A DNA stretch of 64,000 nt from Bacteroidaceae bacterium (GCA_017524545.1 JAFXVN010000083.1:1-64000), one strand, 5' to 3'; positions 17,434 to 29,458 are shown, numbered from the stretch's first letter. Notes: generated by a model not told the origin, from the sequence alone. Made by a program: numbers and translations.

Positions 17434-17607
17434 GCAAAAAGATTTTATTTCACAAGCAAAATCATGCAAATAAATACGTTATTTATATAAATTGTGCAGA
17501 GAACAAGATAACATGGTATAATATCCCAACACAATATGCAAGCAATTGCCACGGTTTCCATTGCATCGTATCAGATTTCCTATTAGAAATTTATTGGAAC
17601 TTTATTC

Positions 17608-17636
17608 TTGATTCTCATTTTTTTGTTGTACCTTTG
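17608..17636 (+). promoter_or_regulatory. Promoter of the HAD phosphatase gene
   Basis: TTG at 17608-17610 and TACCTTTG at 17629-17636 with an 18-bp spacer. The start codon at 17653 follows 16 nt later. Confidence 0.6.
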
Positions 17637-17652
17637 CAGCCGAAAAAAGAAA

Positions 17653-18297
17653 ATGAAATACAAAGCAATTATATTTGACCTCGACGGAACGCTGACCGAC
17701 ACACTCGAAGATCTCTACTTGAGCACGAACAGCGCACTGCGCAGCTGCGGTCTTCCCGAACGGCGACTCGACGAGGTGCGCCGCTTTGTAGGCAACGGCG
17801 TGAAGAAACTCATTGAGAGGGCTGTCCCGGAAGGCACAGACTCCCGAGTGACGGAACAATGTTTCGATGCTTTCCATGCACACTACATCATTCACTGCCA
17901 GGACCATACACGACTCTATCCAGGCATTGCCTCGCTGCTTACCGCACTACATGCCAAGGGTTATCGTATGGCGGTGGTGAGCAACAAGCTACAGGAAGGT
18001 GTGACGGGACTGGCACGCACTTTCTTCCGAGGTGTGATAGACGTTGCTATTGGCGAACGGCCTGGCATTCCGCGCAAACCGGCACCCGACATGGCACTGG
18101 CAGCGTTGGAACAGCTCGGTGTCCCTGCTTCTGAGGCTGTCTATGTGGGCGATTCGGATGTTGACCTCCAGACTGCCGCCAATGCCGGACTGCCATGCAT
18201 CTCTGTCCTCTGGGGTTTTCGCAGCCGCGATTTCCTCATCGCACAAGGTGCTTCTGTGCTGGCAGAACGTCCGCAGGACATCCTTCAACTCGTATGA
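17653..18297 (+). CDS. HAD-superfamily phosphatase, phosphoglycolate phosphatase-like
   Basis: A 214-residue cytosolic haloacid-dehalogenase hydrolase. Motif I is FDLDGTLTDT (residues 7-16), with the nucleophile Asp and the acid/base Asp; motif II is VVSNKL, motif III the Lys in KPAPDM, and motif IV GDSDVDLQTA. A helical cap follows motif I. The arrangement is that of Gph/PGP-like enzymes, which dephosphorylate 2-phosphoglycolate, though the substrate cannot be read from sequence. I start at ATG 17653 rather than a start 15 codons upstream because the promoter element lies at 17629-17636. Monocistronic. Confidence 0.85.
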   Translation: MKYKAIIFDLDGTLTDTLEDLYLSTNSALRSCGLPERRLDEVRRFVGNGVKKLIERAVPEGTDSRVTEQCFDAFHAHYIIHCQDHTRLYPGIASLLTALHAKGYRMAVVSNKLQEGVTGLARTFFRGVIDVAIGERPGIPRKPAPDMALAALEQLGVPASEAVYVGDSDVDLQTAANAGLPCISVLWGFRSRDFLIAQGASVLAERPQDILQLV

Positions 18298-18392
18298 AAA
18301 GTGAAGAAGTGAAAAGGTGAAAAGTGAAATGCCAAAGTGTTAAATAATGTGTTTTTTAACCTTTTAACCATTTAACTTTCAACTTTTTTTTG

Positions 18393-18400
18393 TACCTTTG
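18393..18400 (+). promoter_or_regulatory. Promoter element of the OmpA/TPR-like lipoprotein
   Basis: TACCTTTG, 37 bp upstream of the start codon at 18438. The stretch upstream (18300-18390) is made of AAGTGAAAAGG and AACCTTTTAACC-type repeats. Confidence 0.6.
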
Positions 18401-18437
18401 CGCCCGAAATTAACAAACACCATTATAAATTAACACA

Positions 18438-20129
18438 ATGAAAAGTACAAAATTCATTCTTGTGGCAGCTTCTTCTGCCATTGTGCTGTCTTCTTGCAGC
18501 AAGCTGGGCAAACTCTCCAGCGACAATTTCACCGTTACACCCACTCCCCTCGAAGCCATCGGCGGCGAGGTGCCTGCCACCATCAACGGCACCTTCCCCG
18601 TCAAGTACATGAAGAAGAAAGCTGTGGTAACTGTCACCCCCGTCCTCAAGTATGAAGGCGGCGAGGCTGCAGGCCAGAGCGCAACCTTCCAAGGCGAAAA
18701 GGTGGAAGGCAATGGTACCACTATCCAGTACAAGGCTGGCGGTGTCTATACAATGAAGACCAACTTTGCATTCAACGAAGGTATGCTCAAGAGCGACCTC
18801 TATGCACGCTTTGATGCCAAGCTGGGCGACAAAACCGTCAGCATCCCTGACGTGAAGATTGGCTACGGCGTACTCGCCACCAGCCAGCTCCTGAGCCGTT
18901 GCAGCATAAACGGTGCCACTGCACCCGATGCTTACCAGCGCATCATTGCACAGAAGCAGGAAGCCAATATCAAGTTCCTCATCAACCAGGCCAACCTCCG
19001 CGCCAGCGAGCTCAGCACCGTCAGCATCAAGGATTTGGGCAAAATACTCCGCGAGATTAACGACAACGAGGAGACCCGTGCCCTGCAGAACATCGAGGTA
19101 AGCGCTTACGCCAGCCCCGACGGTAAGTACGACCTCAACGAGAAGCTCGCCGAGAAGCGTCAGGATGTCAGCGCCAACTACCTCAAGGACGAGCTAAAGA
19201 AGATTCAGATGAACGCCGATGTGGACACTAAGTTCACAGCAGAGGACTGGGACGGCTTCCAGGAACTCATCAGCAAGAGCAACCTTCAGGACAAGGATGT
19301 CATCCTGCGCGTCCTCTCCATGTACAAGGATCCCGAAGAGCGTGAGGAACAGATTCGCAACATGAGCGAAGTCTTCACCGACATTAAGGAGAGCATCCTG
19401 CCCGAACTCCGTCGCGCACGCCTCATCGTCAACTACGAAATCATCGGCCGCAGCGACAGCCAGATTCTCGACCAGTTCAATCAGGATCCCAGCAAGCTCA
19501 GCGTAGAGGAGCTCGTCTATGGTGCCAACAAACTGGTGACAGACCCCGCTACACGCAAGCAGTGGAACGAGACCATCGCACGCCAGTACCCCAGCGACTA
19601 CCGCGCACTCAACAATCTGGCACAGCAGGCAATTGCCAACGGTCAGCCCGAACTCGCTCAGACCTATCTCAAGCAGGCCTCCAGCATCAACAAGAATGCA
19701 CCTGAGGTCAATACGAACCTGGCTCTCCTCGCCCTCAAGAACGGCGACGTAGCATCTGCTGAGAGCTATCTGGCAAAGGGTAGCGGTTCCGACACCTTCA
19801 AGGAGGTGATGGGCAACCTGAACATCGCTAAGGGCAACTACACACAGGCTGCCAGCGACATGGCCGGCGTGAAGAGCAACAGCGCAGCACTGGCTCAGAT
19901 TCTTGCTAAGGACTACAACAGCGCCAAGACTACACTCGGCAGCATCAAGAATGCCGACGCCACAACAAGCTACCTGCAGGCCATCCTCGCTGCTCGCACT
20001 GGCGACGCCAGCACTCTGGCAACTGCCCTTGCAAGCGCAATCAGACAGGATCCCTCTCTTGCACAGCGTGCTGCCAACGACATTGAGTTCACAAAGTACG
20101 AAAGCACTATCAAGAGCCTGCTGAAGTAA
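18438..20129 (+). CDS. outer-membrane lipoprotein with OmpA-like and TPR-like regions
   Basis: A 563-residue lipoprotein. The signal peptide ends in the lipobox LSSC with Cys20. Residues about 25-140 are beta-rich. Around 215-250 lies EVSAYASPDGKYDLNEKLAE followed by RQDVSANYLKDEL, which fits an OmpA-type peptidoglycan-binding loop (SPDG, N and R positions). The C-terminal half is helical, with repeats such as LNNLAQQAIANGQPELAQTY and VNTNLALLALKNGDVASAES that are TPR-like. It probably anchors to peptidoglycan and scaffolds an envelope complex; the specific role is unknown. It has its own promoter and is followed by a strong inverted repeat (20152-20226). Confidence 0.75.
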   Translation: MKSTKFILVAASSAIVLSSCSKLGKLSSDNFTVTPTPLEAIGGEVPATINGTFPVKYMKKKAVVTVTPVLKYEGGEAAGQSATFQGEKVEGNGTTIQYKAGGVYTMKTNFAFNEGMLKSDLYARFDAKLGDKTVSIPDVKIGYGVLATSQLLSRCSINGATAPDAYQRIIAQKQEANIKFLINQANLRASELSTVSIKDLGKILREINDNEETRALQNIEVSAYASPDGKYDLNEKLAEKRQDVSANYLKDELKKIQMNADVDTKFTAEDWDGFQELISKSNLQDKDVILRVLSMYKDPEEREEQIRNMSEVFTDIKESILPELRRARLIVNYEIIGRSDSQILDQFNQDPSKLSVEELVYGANKLVTDPATRKQWNETIARQYPSDYRALNNLAQQAIANGQPELAQTYLKQASSINKNAPEVNTNLALLALKNGDVASAESYLAKGSGSDTFKEVMGNLNIAKGNYTQAASDMAGVKSNSAALAQILAKDYNSAKTTLGSIKNADATTSYLQAILAARTGDASTLATALASAIRQDPSLAQRAANDIEFTKYESTIKSLLK

Positions 20130-20151
20130 AGGGTGAAAAAGTAAAAAGGTG

Positions 20152-20226
20152 AAAAAGAGGAGAACATACAGGTGGTCAATGAAGGACTTTGGTACCGTCA
20201 TTCTTCCTGTATGTTCTCCTCTTTTT
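20152..20226 (+). terminator. Inverted repeat / Rho-independent terminator
   Basis: Perfect 21-bp arms (20152-20172 and 20206-20226), the right arm ending in a T-tract, around a 33-nt loop. It lies 22 bp after the lipoprotein gene and overlaps the 5' end of the next reading frame, whose ATG (20179) sits in the loop. Confidence 0.7.
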
Positions 20227-21264
20227 CACCTTTTCTCTTTTTTTACCTTTTTACTTTTTAACCTTTTCACCTTTTCCTCCTGCACAGGACATCCCGAAGA
20301 GGTAAGACTCACAGGGGAGTTCGAGCATCTGGAACAAGGCGAATTTCTTATTTACAGTACCGACGAAGCGTTGGACCGCCTTGATACGCTTCGCATCGAG
20401 GACGGTACTTTCTCCTATAAACTTCCCACCACCCAAACCGCCACCCTCCACATCCTTTATCCGAACCTCTCGGAACTTGTTATCTTTGCCAATCCCGGTG
20501 CAGACATCCTCGTCAAAGGCGACGCGCAGAACCTTAGCGAGGTGGAAGTCTCTGGTTCTGAGGACAACGAATGTTACACAAAGTTTAGGCAGGACACCAA
20601 CGGCAAATCGGCGAAAGAAGCGAAAGGCATTGCTCGCGAATACATCTTAGAGCATCCGACACTTGCCATGAGCCAATACCTTTTCACCAACTATTTCCTT
20701 TGCGACACCGCTACTTCCGCCCACGAAGCGACGGAACTCTACGACAGTCTTTGCCGCGCCTGCCCCGAAGACCTCGCCCTCTCGAAGCTCTCCATACACG
20801 TTCGCGCCATCGACAAGATAAAGCCTGGCAACATGCTGCCCGACTTCGCCCTCACCCTGAAGCCAGGACATGGCGGCAACGGCAACGAGGAGCGCACAAT
20901 ACGGCGTGCCGACTACAAGGGCAAACGGCTGCTTATCGCTTTCTGGGCAAGCTGGAAAAGCGGCAGCCAGAGCGCACTCTACCGCGCCCGACGCTTGCGC
21001 CGCGAGCTGAAAGGGAAAGGCAAGGAGATAGAACTTATCAGCTACTCGCTCGATGCCGACGAGAGACGGCTTTCCGTAATTGAAAAGCGCGACAGCATCG
21101 ACTATCCCAGCTATTGCGACTTCCTTAGTCTTTCCAGTCCTCTTGCACAGAAATGGGGCATTCGGCAACTGCCCTACTTCATCCTCGTCGCCCCCGACGG
21201 TCGTATAGCCGCCGCAGGCTCAGAATGGATAAAAGACATTGACAAGGCAGCAAGTGAGCTGTAA
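20179..21264 (+). CDS. thioredoxin-fold lipoprotein (TlpA/DUF4369-like) lacking CxxC
   Basis: A 361-residue protein from ATG 20179; a GTG at 20149 would add 10 residues but lies in the left arm of a terminator. A hydrophobic N-terminus ends in the lipobox FSSC. Residues about 40-130 resemble the beta-rich DUF4369 domain that precedes Bacteroidetes TlpA-like proteins, and about 215-355 are a thioredoxin fold (NMLPDFALTLK, LLIAFWASWKSGSQSAL, WGIRQLPYFILVAPDGRI). The usual WCxxC is replaced by WKSGS, so neither redox cysteine is present and disulfide chemistry is excluded. It may bind a ligand or act structurally. The signal peptide is encoded by terminator and CCTTTTCA-type repeat sequence. Confidence 0.7.
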   Translation: MKDFGTVILPVCSPLFHLFSFFTFLLFNLFTFSSCTGHPEEVRLTGEFEHLEQGEFLIYSTDEALDRLDTLRIEDGTFSYKLPTTQTATLHILYPNLSELVIFANPGADILVKGDAQNLSEVEVSGSEDNECYTKFRQDTNGKSAKEAKGIAREYILEHPTLAMSQYLFTNYFLCDTATSAHEATELYDSLCRACPEDLALSKLSIHVRAIDKIKPGNMLPDFALTLKPGHGGNGNEERTIRRADYKGKRLLIAFWASWKSGSQSALYRARRLRRELKGKGKEIELISYSLDADERRLSVIEKRDSIDYPSYCDFLSLSSPLAQKWGIRQLPYFILVAPDGRIAAAGSEWIKDIDKAASEL

Positions 21265-21273
21265 ATCCGAAGA

Positions 21274-23523
21274 TTATTCCCGAGTTATTTCTATTATGTG
21301 GCTCACAAGGTCGTTAGTTGAGGTGACTTTCACGCCGACCTTCATCAGGTAGTCGCCTGTATAGACTTTGTCGTTACAGGAGAGCCAACTTTGTCTGCCG
21401 GGCATGAGGCAGATTTCCTTTACTCGATATTTTGCTTCGGCATCGAGGCCTTGCAGACGTGTGGGCAGAATCAGTTCTCCGTAGCGCGGATGGATGTCAT
21501 AGGCAAAGACGATGCTGTGCGTCTTGTCATCGTTGACGCGCTGCACGACGCAATGCTGCCCTTCGTAGGGTGAGACGAGACGATAGAGGTTGGGCGACCA
21601 AACGATATCCTTCAGTCGCTTGTACTCCTGGATGGCCTCACGGCAATACTGACGGTCATCATCCGAAAGGCCCTTCAAGCCGATGTCGAAGCCCATCTTT
21701 CCTTGGAAAGCGACATCCACACGGAACTTGATGCTGGTGCGGCGGTTCCACTCCGTCACATGGGCGCACATGGCTTTGGCGGGCATGAACTGCGAGTAAC
21801 CCCACTGGATGAAGAGCCGCTCGATGGGGTCGGTATTGTCGCTGCACCAGAACTCGGTGAAATAACTCAGCCCTTTAACGTCCGAGCGTCCGCCGCCACC
21901 CGAGCACATCATCATGTAGAGGTCGGGGTACTTGGCCTGCACGCGGTCGAGCACTTTATAAAGGCCACGCACATAATCGACGTAGAGGTTGCCCTGATTC
22001 TCCTTGAGGTAAGGGGAATATATGTTCGTGATGGGCGAGTTGCAGTCCCACTTCAGGAAACAAATAGCAGAAGCCTCCCCCGTCCCCTCCAAAGGAGGGG
22101 AGAATTGTCCAGCCGCCTCGCCGTTCCCCCCTCCTTTGGAGGGGTCGGGGGAGGCTGCCTGCATTATATTGTCCACCACGCCGAACACGAAGTCCTGCAC
22201 CTGCGGGTTGCAGAGGTCGAGCACGAGCTGGTTGCGGAAGTAATAGGTCTCGCGGGAAGGCAGCTGCAGAATCCAGTCGGGATGTTTCTCTGCCAGTTCG
22301 CTCTTTGGATTCACCATCTCCGGCTCTATCCAGATGCCGAAGCTCACGCCATTTTCATTGGCCTTCTTCACGAGGTAGGGGATGCCTTGCGGCAGCTTGT
22401 CCTTCGTCACCTGCCAGTCGCCAAGCCCCGCATGGTCGTTCTTCCTCGGGTATTTGTTGCCGAACCAGCCGTCGTCGAGCAGGAAGAGGTCAACGCCCAA
22501 ATCCTTTGCCTCGCCGAAGAGCGCCACAAGCTTCTCCTCGTCGAAGTCAAAGTAGGTGTTCTCCCAGTTGTTAAGGAGCGTCATGCGGTCAGCGTCGGCC
22601 TTGTGGAGCTGATGAGCCATCATCCATCTCTGAAAGCGGCGGCTCCCCTCCCCTGCCCCTTTGTCAGACAAGGTGAAGTAGAAGTCTGCTGTGCGGAAAG
22701 CTTCTCCTTTCCGCAAAAGATATGTGCCTGCATCGTGGTTGATGCCGCTTACGACACGCAGCACATGCTGGTTATCCACCTCGAAAGTGAAACGGAAGTT
22801 GCCCGTCCAGCCAAGCGTCCCCATGAGGACAGTGCCCTCATTCTCCCTGACAGGCTCGCCTAATCCGACCTCGAAGAACGGCTGGGCCATCAAATTGGCA
22901 CGTGTACCTAAGCGACTATCCACGACCTTCTTGCCAAACTGCAACTCCTGCGACTGCATCTGCATCTCCTTTGCCCAGTCGCTGGCAAACTCGGTTAAGA
23001 AATATCTTGGTGCCTCGAAGTAAAGCATCGACGAGGCATACCTTCCCAGATACACCTTTCCCTTCTCCTCATGCTTTATCTCAGCCCATTGCTGAATGAT
23101 GTCCTCGCGCGCATATACCTTATAATATAATGTCACTTCGACGGGGTACAGCTCATCCTTCAGCAGGATAGAGGTCTCGTCGCCTTGCTGCGAATGCGAC
23201 ACATACTTCAGCACGCTTGTCGGGTTGCCGTCGGCATGGCGTATCTCGAAGGTCGGCTCGTAGTAGTCCTCCGTGCCCATCACGGGATAGGCCTCCAAGC
23301 CCTTGATGCATGAGCTGCTCAGGCCAGCCTGCGGCATAGCGAGCTGCGCGAGGTCGGTCTGCGCGGAGAGCCGTTCGCCGAGATATGTCTGGCAGAGCCG
23401 CCCCCCATCGTTCACCCGCAGAACCAGCTGCGTATGGTCGGTCTCGATGCTGATGGTCTGGGCAGACAGAATTAAAAAACGAAAGAATGAAAGAATGAAA
23501 AATGAAAGCGTCTTTTTCGTCAT
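21274..23523 (-). CDS. GH36 alpha-galactosidase with an in-frame palindrome insertion
   Basis: A 749-residue secreted alpha-galactosidase that removes terminal alpha-galactose from galacto-oligosaccharides or galactomannan. The signal peptide ends LILSAQ. The N-terminal beta-supersandwich (about 25-325) precedes the TIM barrel, which shows LLDDGWFGNKYPRKND, FGIWIEPEMVNPKSEL, the nucleophile in FLKWDCN (D493) and the acid/base region FWCSDNTDPIERL. A C-terminal beta domain closes it. About 28 residues rich in Gly, Pro and Ser sit just before the nucleophile strand and are encoded by an 83-bp palindrome at 22073-22155; family members lack this, so activity may be affected. It is divergent from the GH2 gene. 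Confidence 0.88.
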   Translation of the reverse strand: MTKKTLSFFILSFFRFLILSAQTISIETDHTQLVLRVNDGGRLCQTYLGERLSAQTDLAQLAMPQAGLSSSCIKGLEAYPVMGTEDYYEPTFEIRHADGNPTSVLKYVSHSQQGDETSILLKDELYPVEVTLYYKVYAREDIIQQWAEIKHEEKGKVYLGRYASSMLYFEAPRYFLTEFASDWAKEMQMQSQELQFGKKVVDSRLGTRANLMAQPFFEVGLGEPVRENEGTVLMGTLGWTGNFRFTFEVDNQHVLRVVSGINHDAGTYLLRKGEAFRTADFYFTLSDKGAGEGSRRFQRWMMAHQLHKADADRMTLLNNWENTYFDFDEEKLVALFGEAKDLGVDLFLLDDGWFGNKYPRKNDHAGLGDWQVTKDKLPQGIPYLVKKANENGVSFGIWIEPEMVNPKSELAEKHPDWILQLPSRETYYFRNQLVLDLCNPQVQDFVFGVVDNIMQAASPDPSKGGGNGEAAGQFSPPLEGTGEASAICFLKWDCNSPITNIYSPYLKENQGNLYVDYVRGLYKVLDRVQAKYPDLYMMMCSGGGGRSDVKGLSYFTEFWCSDNTDPIERLFIQWGYSQFMPAKAMCAHVTEWNRRTSIKFRVDVAFQGKMGFDIGLKGLSDDDRQYCREAIQEYKRLKDIVWSPNLYRLVSPYEGQHCVVQRVNDDKTHSIVFAYDIHPRYGELILPTRLQGLDAEAKYRVKEICLMPGRQSWLSCNDKVYTGDYLMKVGVKVTSTNDLVSHIIEITRE
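22073..22155. repeat. 83-bp C-rich palindrome inside GH36
   Basis: The 28-bp arms 22073-22100 and 22128-22155 are reverse complements with one mismatch. Each arm itself contains the smaller palindrome CCCCTCCAAAGGAGGGG. The element is read in frame through the alpha-galactosidase gene. Confidence 0.85.
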
Positions 23524-23552
23524 GATATTGTGTTTATCGGTTGTTCTTGCTG

Positions 23553-23560
23553 CAAATTTA
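23553..23560 (-). promoter_or_regulatory. Promoter element of GH36
   Basis: The minus strand reads TAAATTTG, about 30 bp before the GH36 ATG. Confidence 0.5.
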
Positions 23561-23718
23561 CCACTAAATGATTATATTTCAAGCAAAGGAACTTGATTTT
23601 TTCCTTTTTTGTGTTTTTTTCTGCGGAATATCCTTCTGCTTCGTGCCTGTAGAATGAAGATTGGTCTCGCTATGTGAAATAATCCACCTAATGGCGTGAT
23701 TATCTCAGATTTTATTAT

Positions 23719-23726
23719 TATCTTTG
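23719..23726 (+). promoter_or_regulatory. Promoter element of the GH2 gene
   Basis: TATCTTTG, 33 bp before the GH2 ATG. No clear TTTG at -33. Confidence 0.5.
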
Positions 23727-23753
23727 CCTCATCATTGAAGTTAAAAGAATTAA

Positions 23754-27029
<3,276 letters not shown>

Positions 27030-27084
27030 CGCTGGAAATCATAAAGGAGGAAGGATTATAAACACAAAGAAAGGAGCCGTACCA

Positions 27085-28605
27085 ATGAATGCAACCATGA
27101 GCTATAGACTCTCCGCTCTTCTCATCGCCTTGCTGCCCCTCTTGGCTTTTGCTCAGGAGAACTATCCCGTTGCCTTCGACCGTGACACCTACCGCACCCG
27201 TACCGACCGCGTGCTGAACGGCATTGTGCTGAACGGCAACGACTTTCGGGTGAAGACACCGATGATGATGTATCACGACCTGACCGACTGCATCTTCAAG
27301 GCTCACGCCGGCGACTTCGTTTCGCCGACGCTGGCCTTCACCGGCAAATGGATGGACAGCTACATCTACATCGACAAGGACAACAACGGCATGTTCGACG
27401 TCCTGACACCCGGAGCACAAGGTGCCTTGACGGAGGACAACGACCTGGTAAGCTTCTCGGGCTTGACCGTGGAAGACGGCAACTACAACAGCGCCGGCGA
27501 GGAGACCAACCTCTCGGAGGTGCAGCCGCCTTCGTTCATGTTGCCTAAAGACATGGAGCCGGGCATCTATATGATGCGCGTGAAAATTGACTGGAACGAC
27601 ACCGACCCCGCCGGCCGCATGGACGAGGCAAACAGCATCATCAAGAACGGCGGCGCAATCCTCGACATCCGTCTCCAGGTTCTTCCCGAGGGCGAGCAGT
27701 ACGAAGACTGCTACACGCTGGTCTTCAACGACGAGTTCAACGAGGAGAACGGCTCACAACCGGACGCATTGAAATGGCGACGTTCTGTGCGCAGAAGCAG
27801 CACATGGAACAAATATATCAGCACTTCCGAGGACGTTGCCTTTCTTCAAGACGGACATCTCGTCTGCCGTGCCATTCCCAACCCCGACCAAGCGTCCGAC
27901 CCCGTGCCGATGCTGACCGGCTCTGTGGAGACCCGCGACCTCTTCTCCTTCACCTACGGCTGGGTGGAGGCACGCCTGAAGACCACACCCCATAAGGGCA
28001 ACTTCCCTGCCTTCTGGATGATGCCGCAACCACCCGCAGATACCTGGCCGAAGGCAGGAGAGATAGACATCTTCGAGGCCATCGATGCCCAGAACACCGC
28101 CTTCCACACCCTGCATTCGCATTGGATTACGACTCTCGGCAACAAGAACAACCCAAAGTACAGCTTCAGCGAATCAGTATCACAAGGCGACTGGCACATT
28201 TTCGCAGCAAACTGGACCGAAGACCTCATCACCTTCTACGTTGACGGCAGTCCCGTCGGCTCCTACGCCAAGTCACAAAACGCCAGCGACATAGAGAACG
28301 GACAATGGCCCTTCTGCCACGACTTCTACCTCATCCTGAACCAAAGCGTCGGCGATGGCTCATGGGCAAAAGCCGCCGACACTGCCTTCACCTACGAAAC
28401 TCAGTTCGACTGGGTTCGCGTCTTCCAGAAAGATGCACCCACAGGAATAAATGAAGTCCATAGTTCACAGTCCATAGTTCATAGTTCCAATGATGTCTAT
28501 GACCTTAGCGGCCGCCGCGTTGACAATGGCGGGTGGTTAATGGTCAATGGTCAATTAAGACGGGGAATCTACATCCACGGCGGAAAGAAGGTCGTGATTA
28601 AATAA
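27085..28605 (+). CDS. GH16 beta-glucanase-like enzyme
   Basis: A 506-residue secreted GH16 endo-glycanase. The signal peptide ends LLAFAQ. Residues about 20-205 form a beta-rich domain with IYIDKDNNGMFD. The GH16 domain (about 208-445) has VFNDEFNEENG, the WMMPQPP segment and the catalytic motif GEIDIFEAI with E326, D328 and E331. The E-I-D-I-F-E spacing carries the extra residue typical of laminarinase/agarase-type members; the substrate is not certain. The C-terminus DLSGRRV ... RGIYIHGGKK is a sorting-type tail, interrupted and preceded by repeat-encoded segments (VHSSQSIVHSS; GGWLMVNGQLR). Another in-frame ATG 12 nt downstream is possible as the start. Likely co-transcribed with GH2. Confidence 0.88.
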   Translation: MNATMSYRLSALLIALLPLLAFAQENYPVAFDRDTYRTRTDRVLNGIVLNGNDFRVKTPMMMYHDLTDCIFKAHAGDFVSPTLAFTGKWMDSYIYIDKDNNGMFDVLTPGAQGALTEDNDLVSFSGLTVEDGNYNSAGEETNLSEVQPPSFMLPKDMEPGIYMMRVKIDWNDTDPAGRMDEANSIIKNGGAILDIRLQVLPEGEQYEDCYTLVFNDEFNEENGSQPDALKWRRSVRRSSTWNKYISTSEDVAFLQDGHLVCRAIPNPDQASDPVPMLTGSVETRDLFSFTYGWVEARLKTTPHKGNFPAFWMMPQPPADTWPKAGEIDIFEAIDAQNTAFHTLHSHWITTLGNKNNPKYSFSESVSQGDWHIFAANWTEDLITFYVDGSPVGSYAKSQNASDIENGQWPFCHDFYLILNQSVGDGSWAKAADTAFTYETQFDWVRVFQKDAPTGINEVHSSQSIVHSSNDVYDLSGRRVDNGGWLMVNGQLRRGIYIHGGKKVVIK

Positions 28606-28646
28606 ACCTCGAAGCCCACAAACCCCACAAATAACAAACTGAATTA

Positions 28647-28678
28647 TTTGGTGATTATAAAGAATAATCGTAATTTTG
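28647..28678 (+). promoter_or_regulatory. Promoter of the antitoxin/GNAT pair
   Basis: TTTG at 28647-28650 and TAATTTTG at 28671-28678, with a 20-bp spacer. Confidence 0.7.
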
Positions 28679-28706
28679 CACCAAATTACATAAACAGAAA
28701 CAGAAT

Positions 28707-28865
28707 ATGGCAACACCAATCAGACCAATTCCTGTTGTAACAGGTGACGATGCAGTGCGATTCGTAGAGGCAGCCGAAGCAGCCGAACGTAATCCCCACA
28801 CTGTAGAGCTGAAGATTTCCCGTGAGGAATTTATCAAAGTAATGTCAACGGCACGACTTTACTAA
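28707..28865 (+). CDS. small antitoxin-like protein preceding GNAT
   Basis: A 52-residue acidic protein starting MATPIRPIPVVTGDDAVRF, followed by an alpha-helical segment and a short C-terminal tail EFIKVMSTARLY. It lies 3 nt upstream of a GNAT-type acetyltransferase in the same operon. That arrangement recurs in Bacteroidetes and resembles TacAT-like toxin-antitoxin pairs, in which the small protein neutralises a tRNA-acetylating GNAT. The antitoxin role is inferred from context; no DNA-binding motif is obvious. The two-gene unit begins the AT-rich defence island. Confidence 0.6.
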   Translation: MATPIRPIPVVTGDDAVRFVEAAEAAERNPHTVELKISREEFIKVMSTARLY

Positions 28866-28868
28866 GCC

Positions 28869-29454
28869 ATGGGATTTCTCGCTGATAATTGTACATTCCG
28901 ACTGCTTACACGCGAACTGATAGCCACATCAAAACCGTTTTCTTGTGGTTATGATGACCTTGATGAGTATTTCTTAAAAGATTCTCCTCTTTGGGCTGAC
29001 CAGATGTATGGCAAAACATATTGCTTCGTATTGAAGGAAGACCCACAAACTATTGTGTGTGCCTTTTCCCTTTCAAACGAAACCATACGTGTAGATGCCC
29101 AACTCGCGAAAAAAGAATTTCCTAAAGAAGATACCGCGTGAAAAGCAGATACGTCGCTACCCTGCTGTACTCATTGGTAGGCTTGGCGTGGATGTGCATT
29201 TTGCCAACAAAGGTATAGGCACAGAACTGATGCAAATTCTAAAATTCTGGTTTATCGAACCCGACAATAAAGCTGCTGTACGCTATTTAGCAGTTGATGC
29301 TTTGAATAATCCCCGCACACTTAACTACTATGAGAAGAATGGTTTCTCTTTTCTTTTCAAAGATGATGAACAAGAGGCGGTTAGTTCCAAAATGAAGTTG
29401 CCTTTGAAAACACGCTACATGTACTTCGACCTTATAGAAGTTATCAGGAAATAA
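28869..29454 (+). pseudogene. GNAT acetyltransferase (toxin-like), frameshifted
   Basis: Two overlapping frames encode one GNAT protein of about 195 residues. The first (28869-29141) gives the N-terminal part (FSCGYDDLDEYFLKDS, IVCAFSLSNETIRVD). The second, in the +1 frame to 29454, gives the acetyl-CoA-binding part (AVLIGRLGVDVHFANKGIGTEL) and the C-terminal strand region (NPRTLNYYEKNGF). Removing one A from the A6 run at about 29109-29114 restores a continuous protein, so a single-base insertion is likely. As read, the product stops before the cofactor site and is inactive. A sequencing error in the homopolymer is an alternative. Confidence 0.75.
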
Positions 29455-29458
29455 CATA

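Noticed and set aside
19194..20201. 335-codon minus-strand frame opposite the OmpA/TPR-like lipoprotein
   Set aside because: Low-complexity antisense translation crossing the terminator; the plus strand has a lipobox and promoter.
29105..29120. Programmed -1 frameshift at the A-rich run in the GNAT gene
   Set aside because: The run is not in the X-XXY-YYZ phase relative to the first frame and the shift needed is +1, so a simple insertion explains it better.
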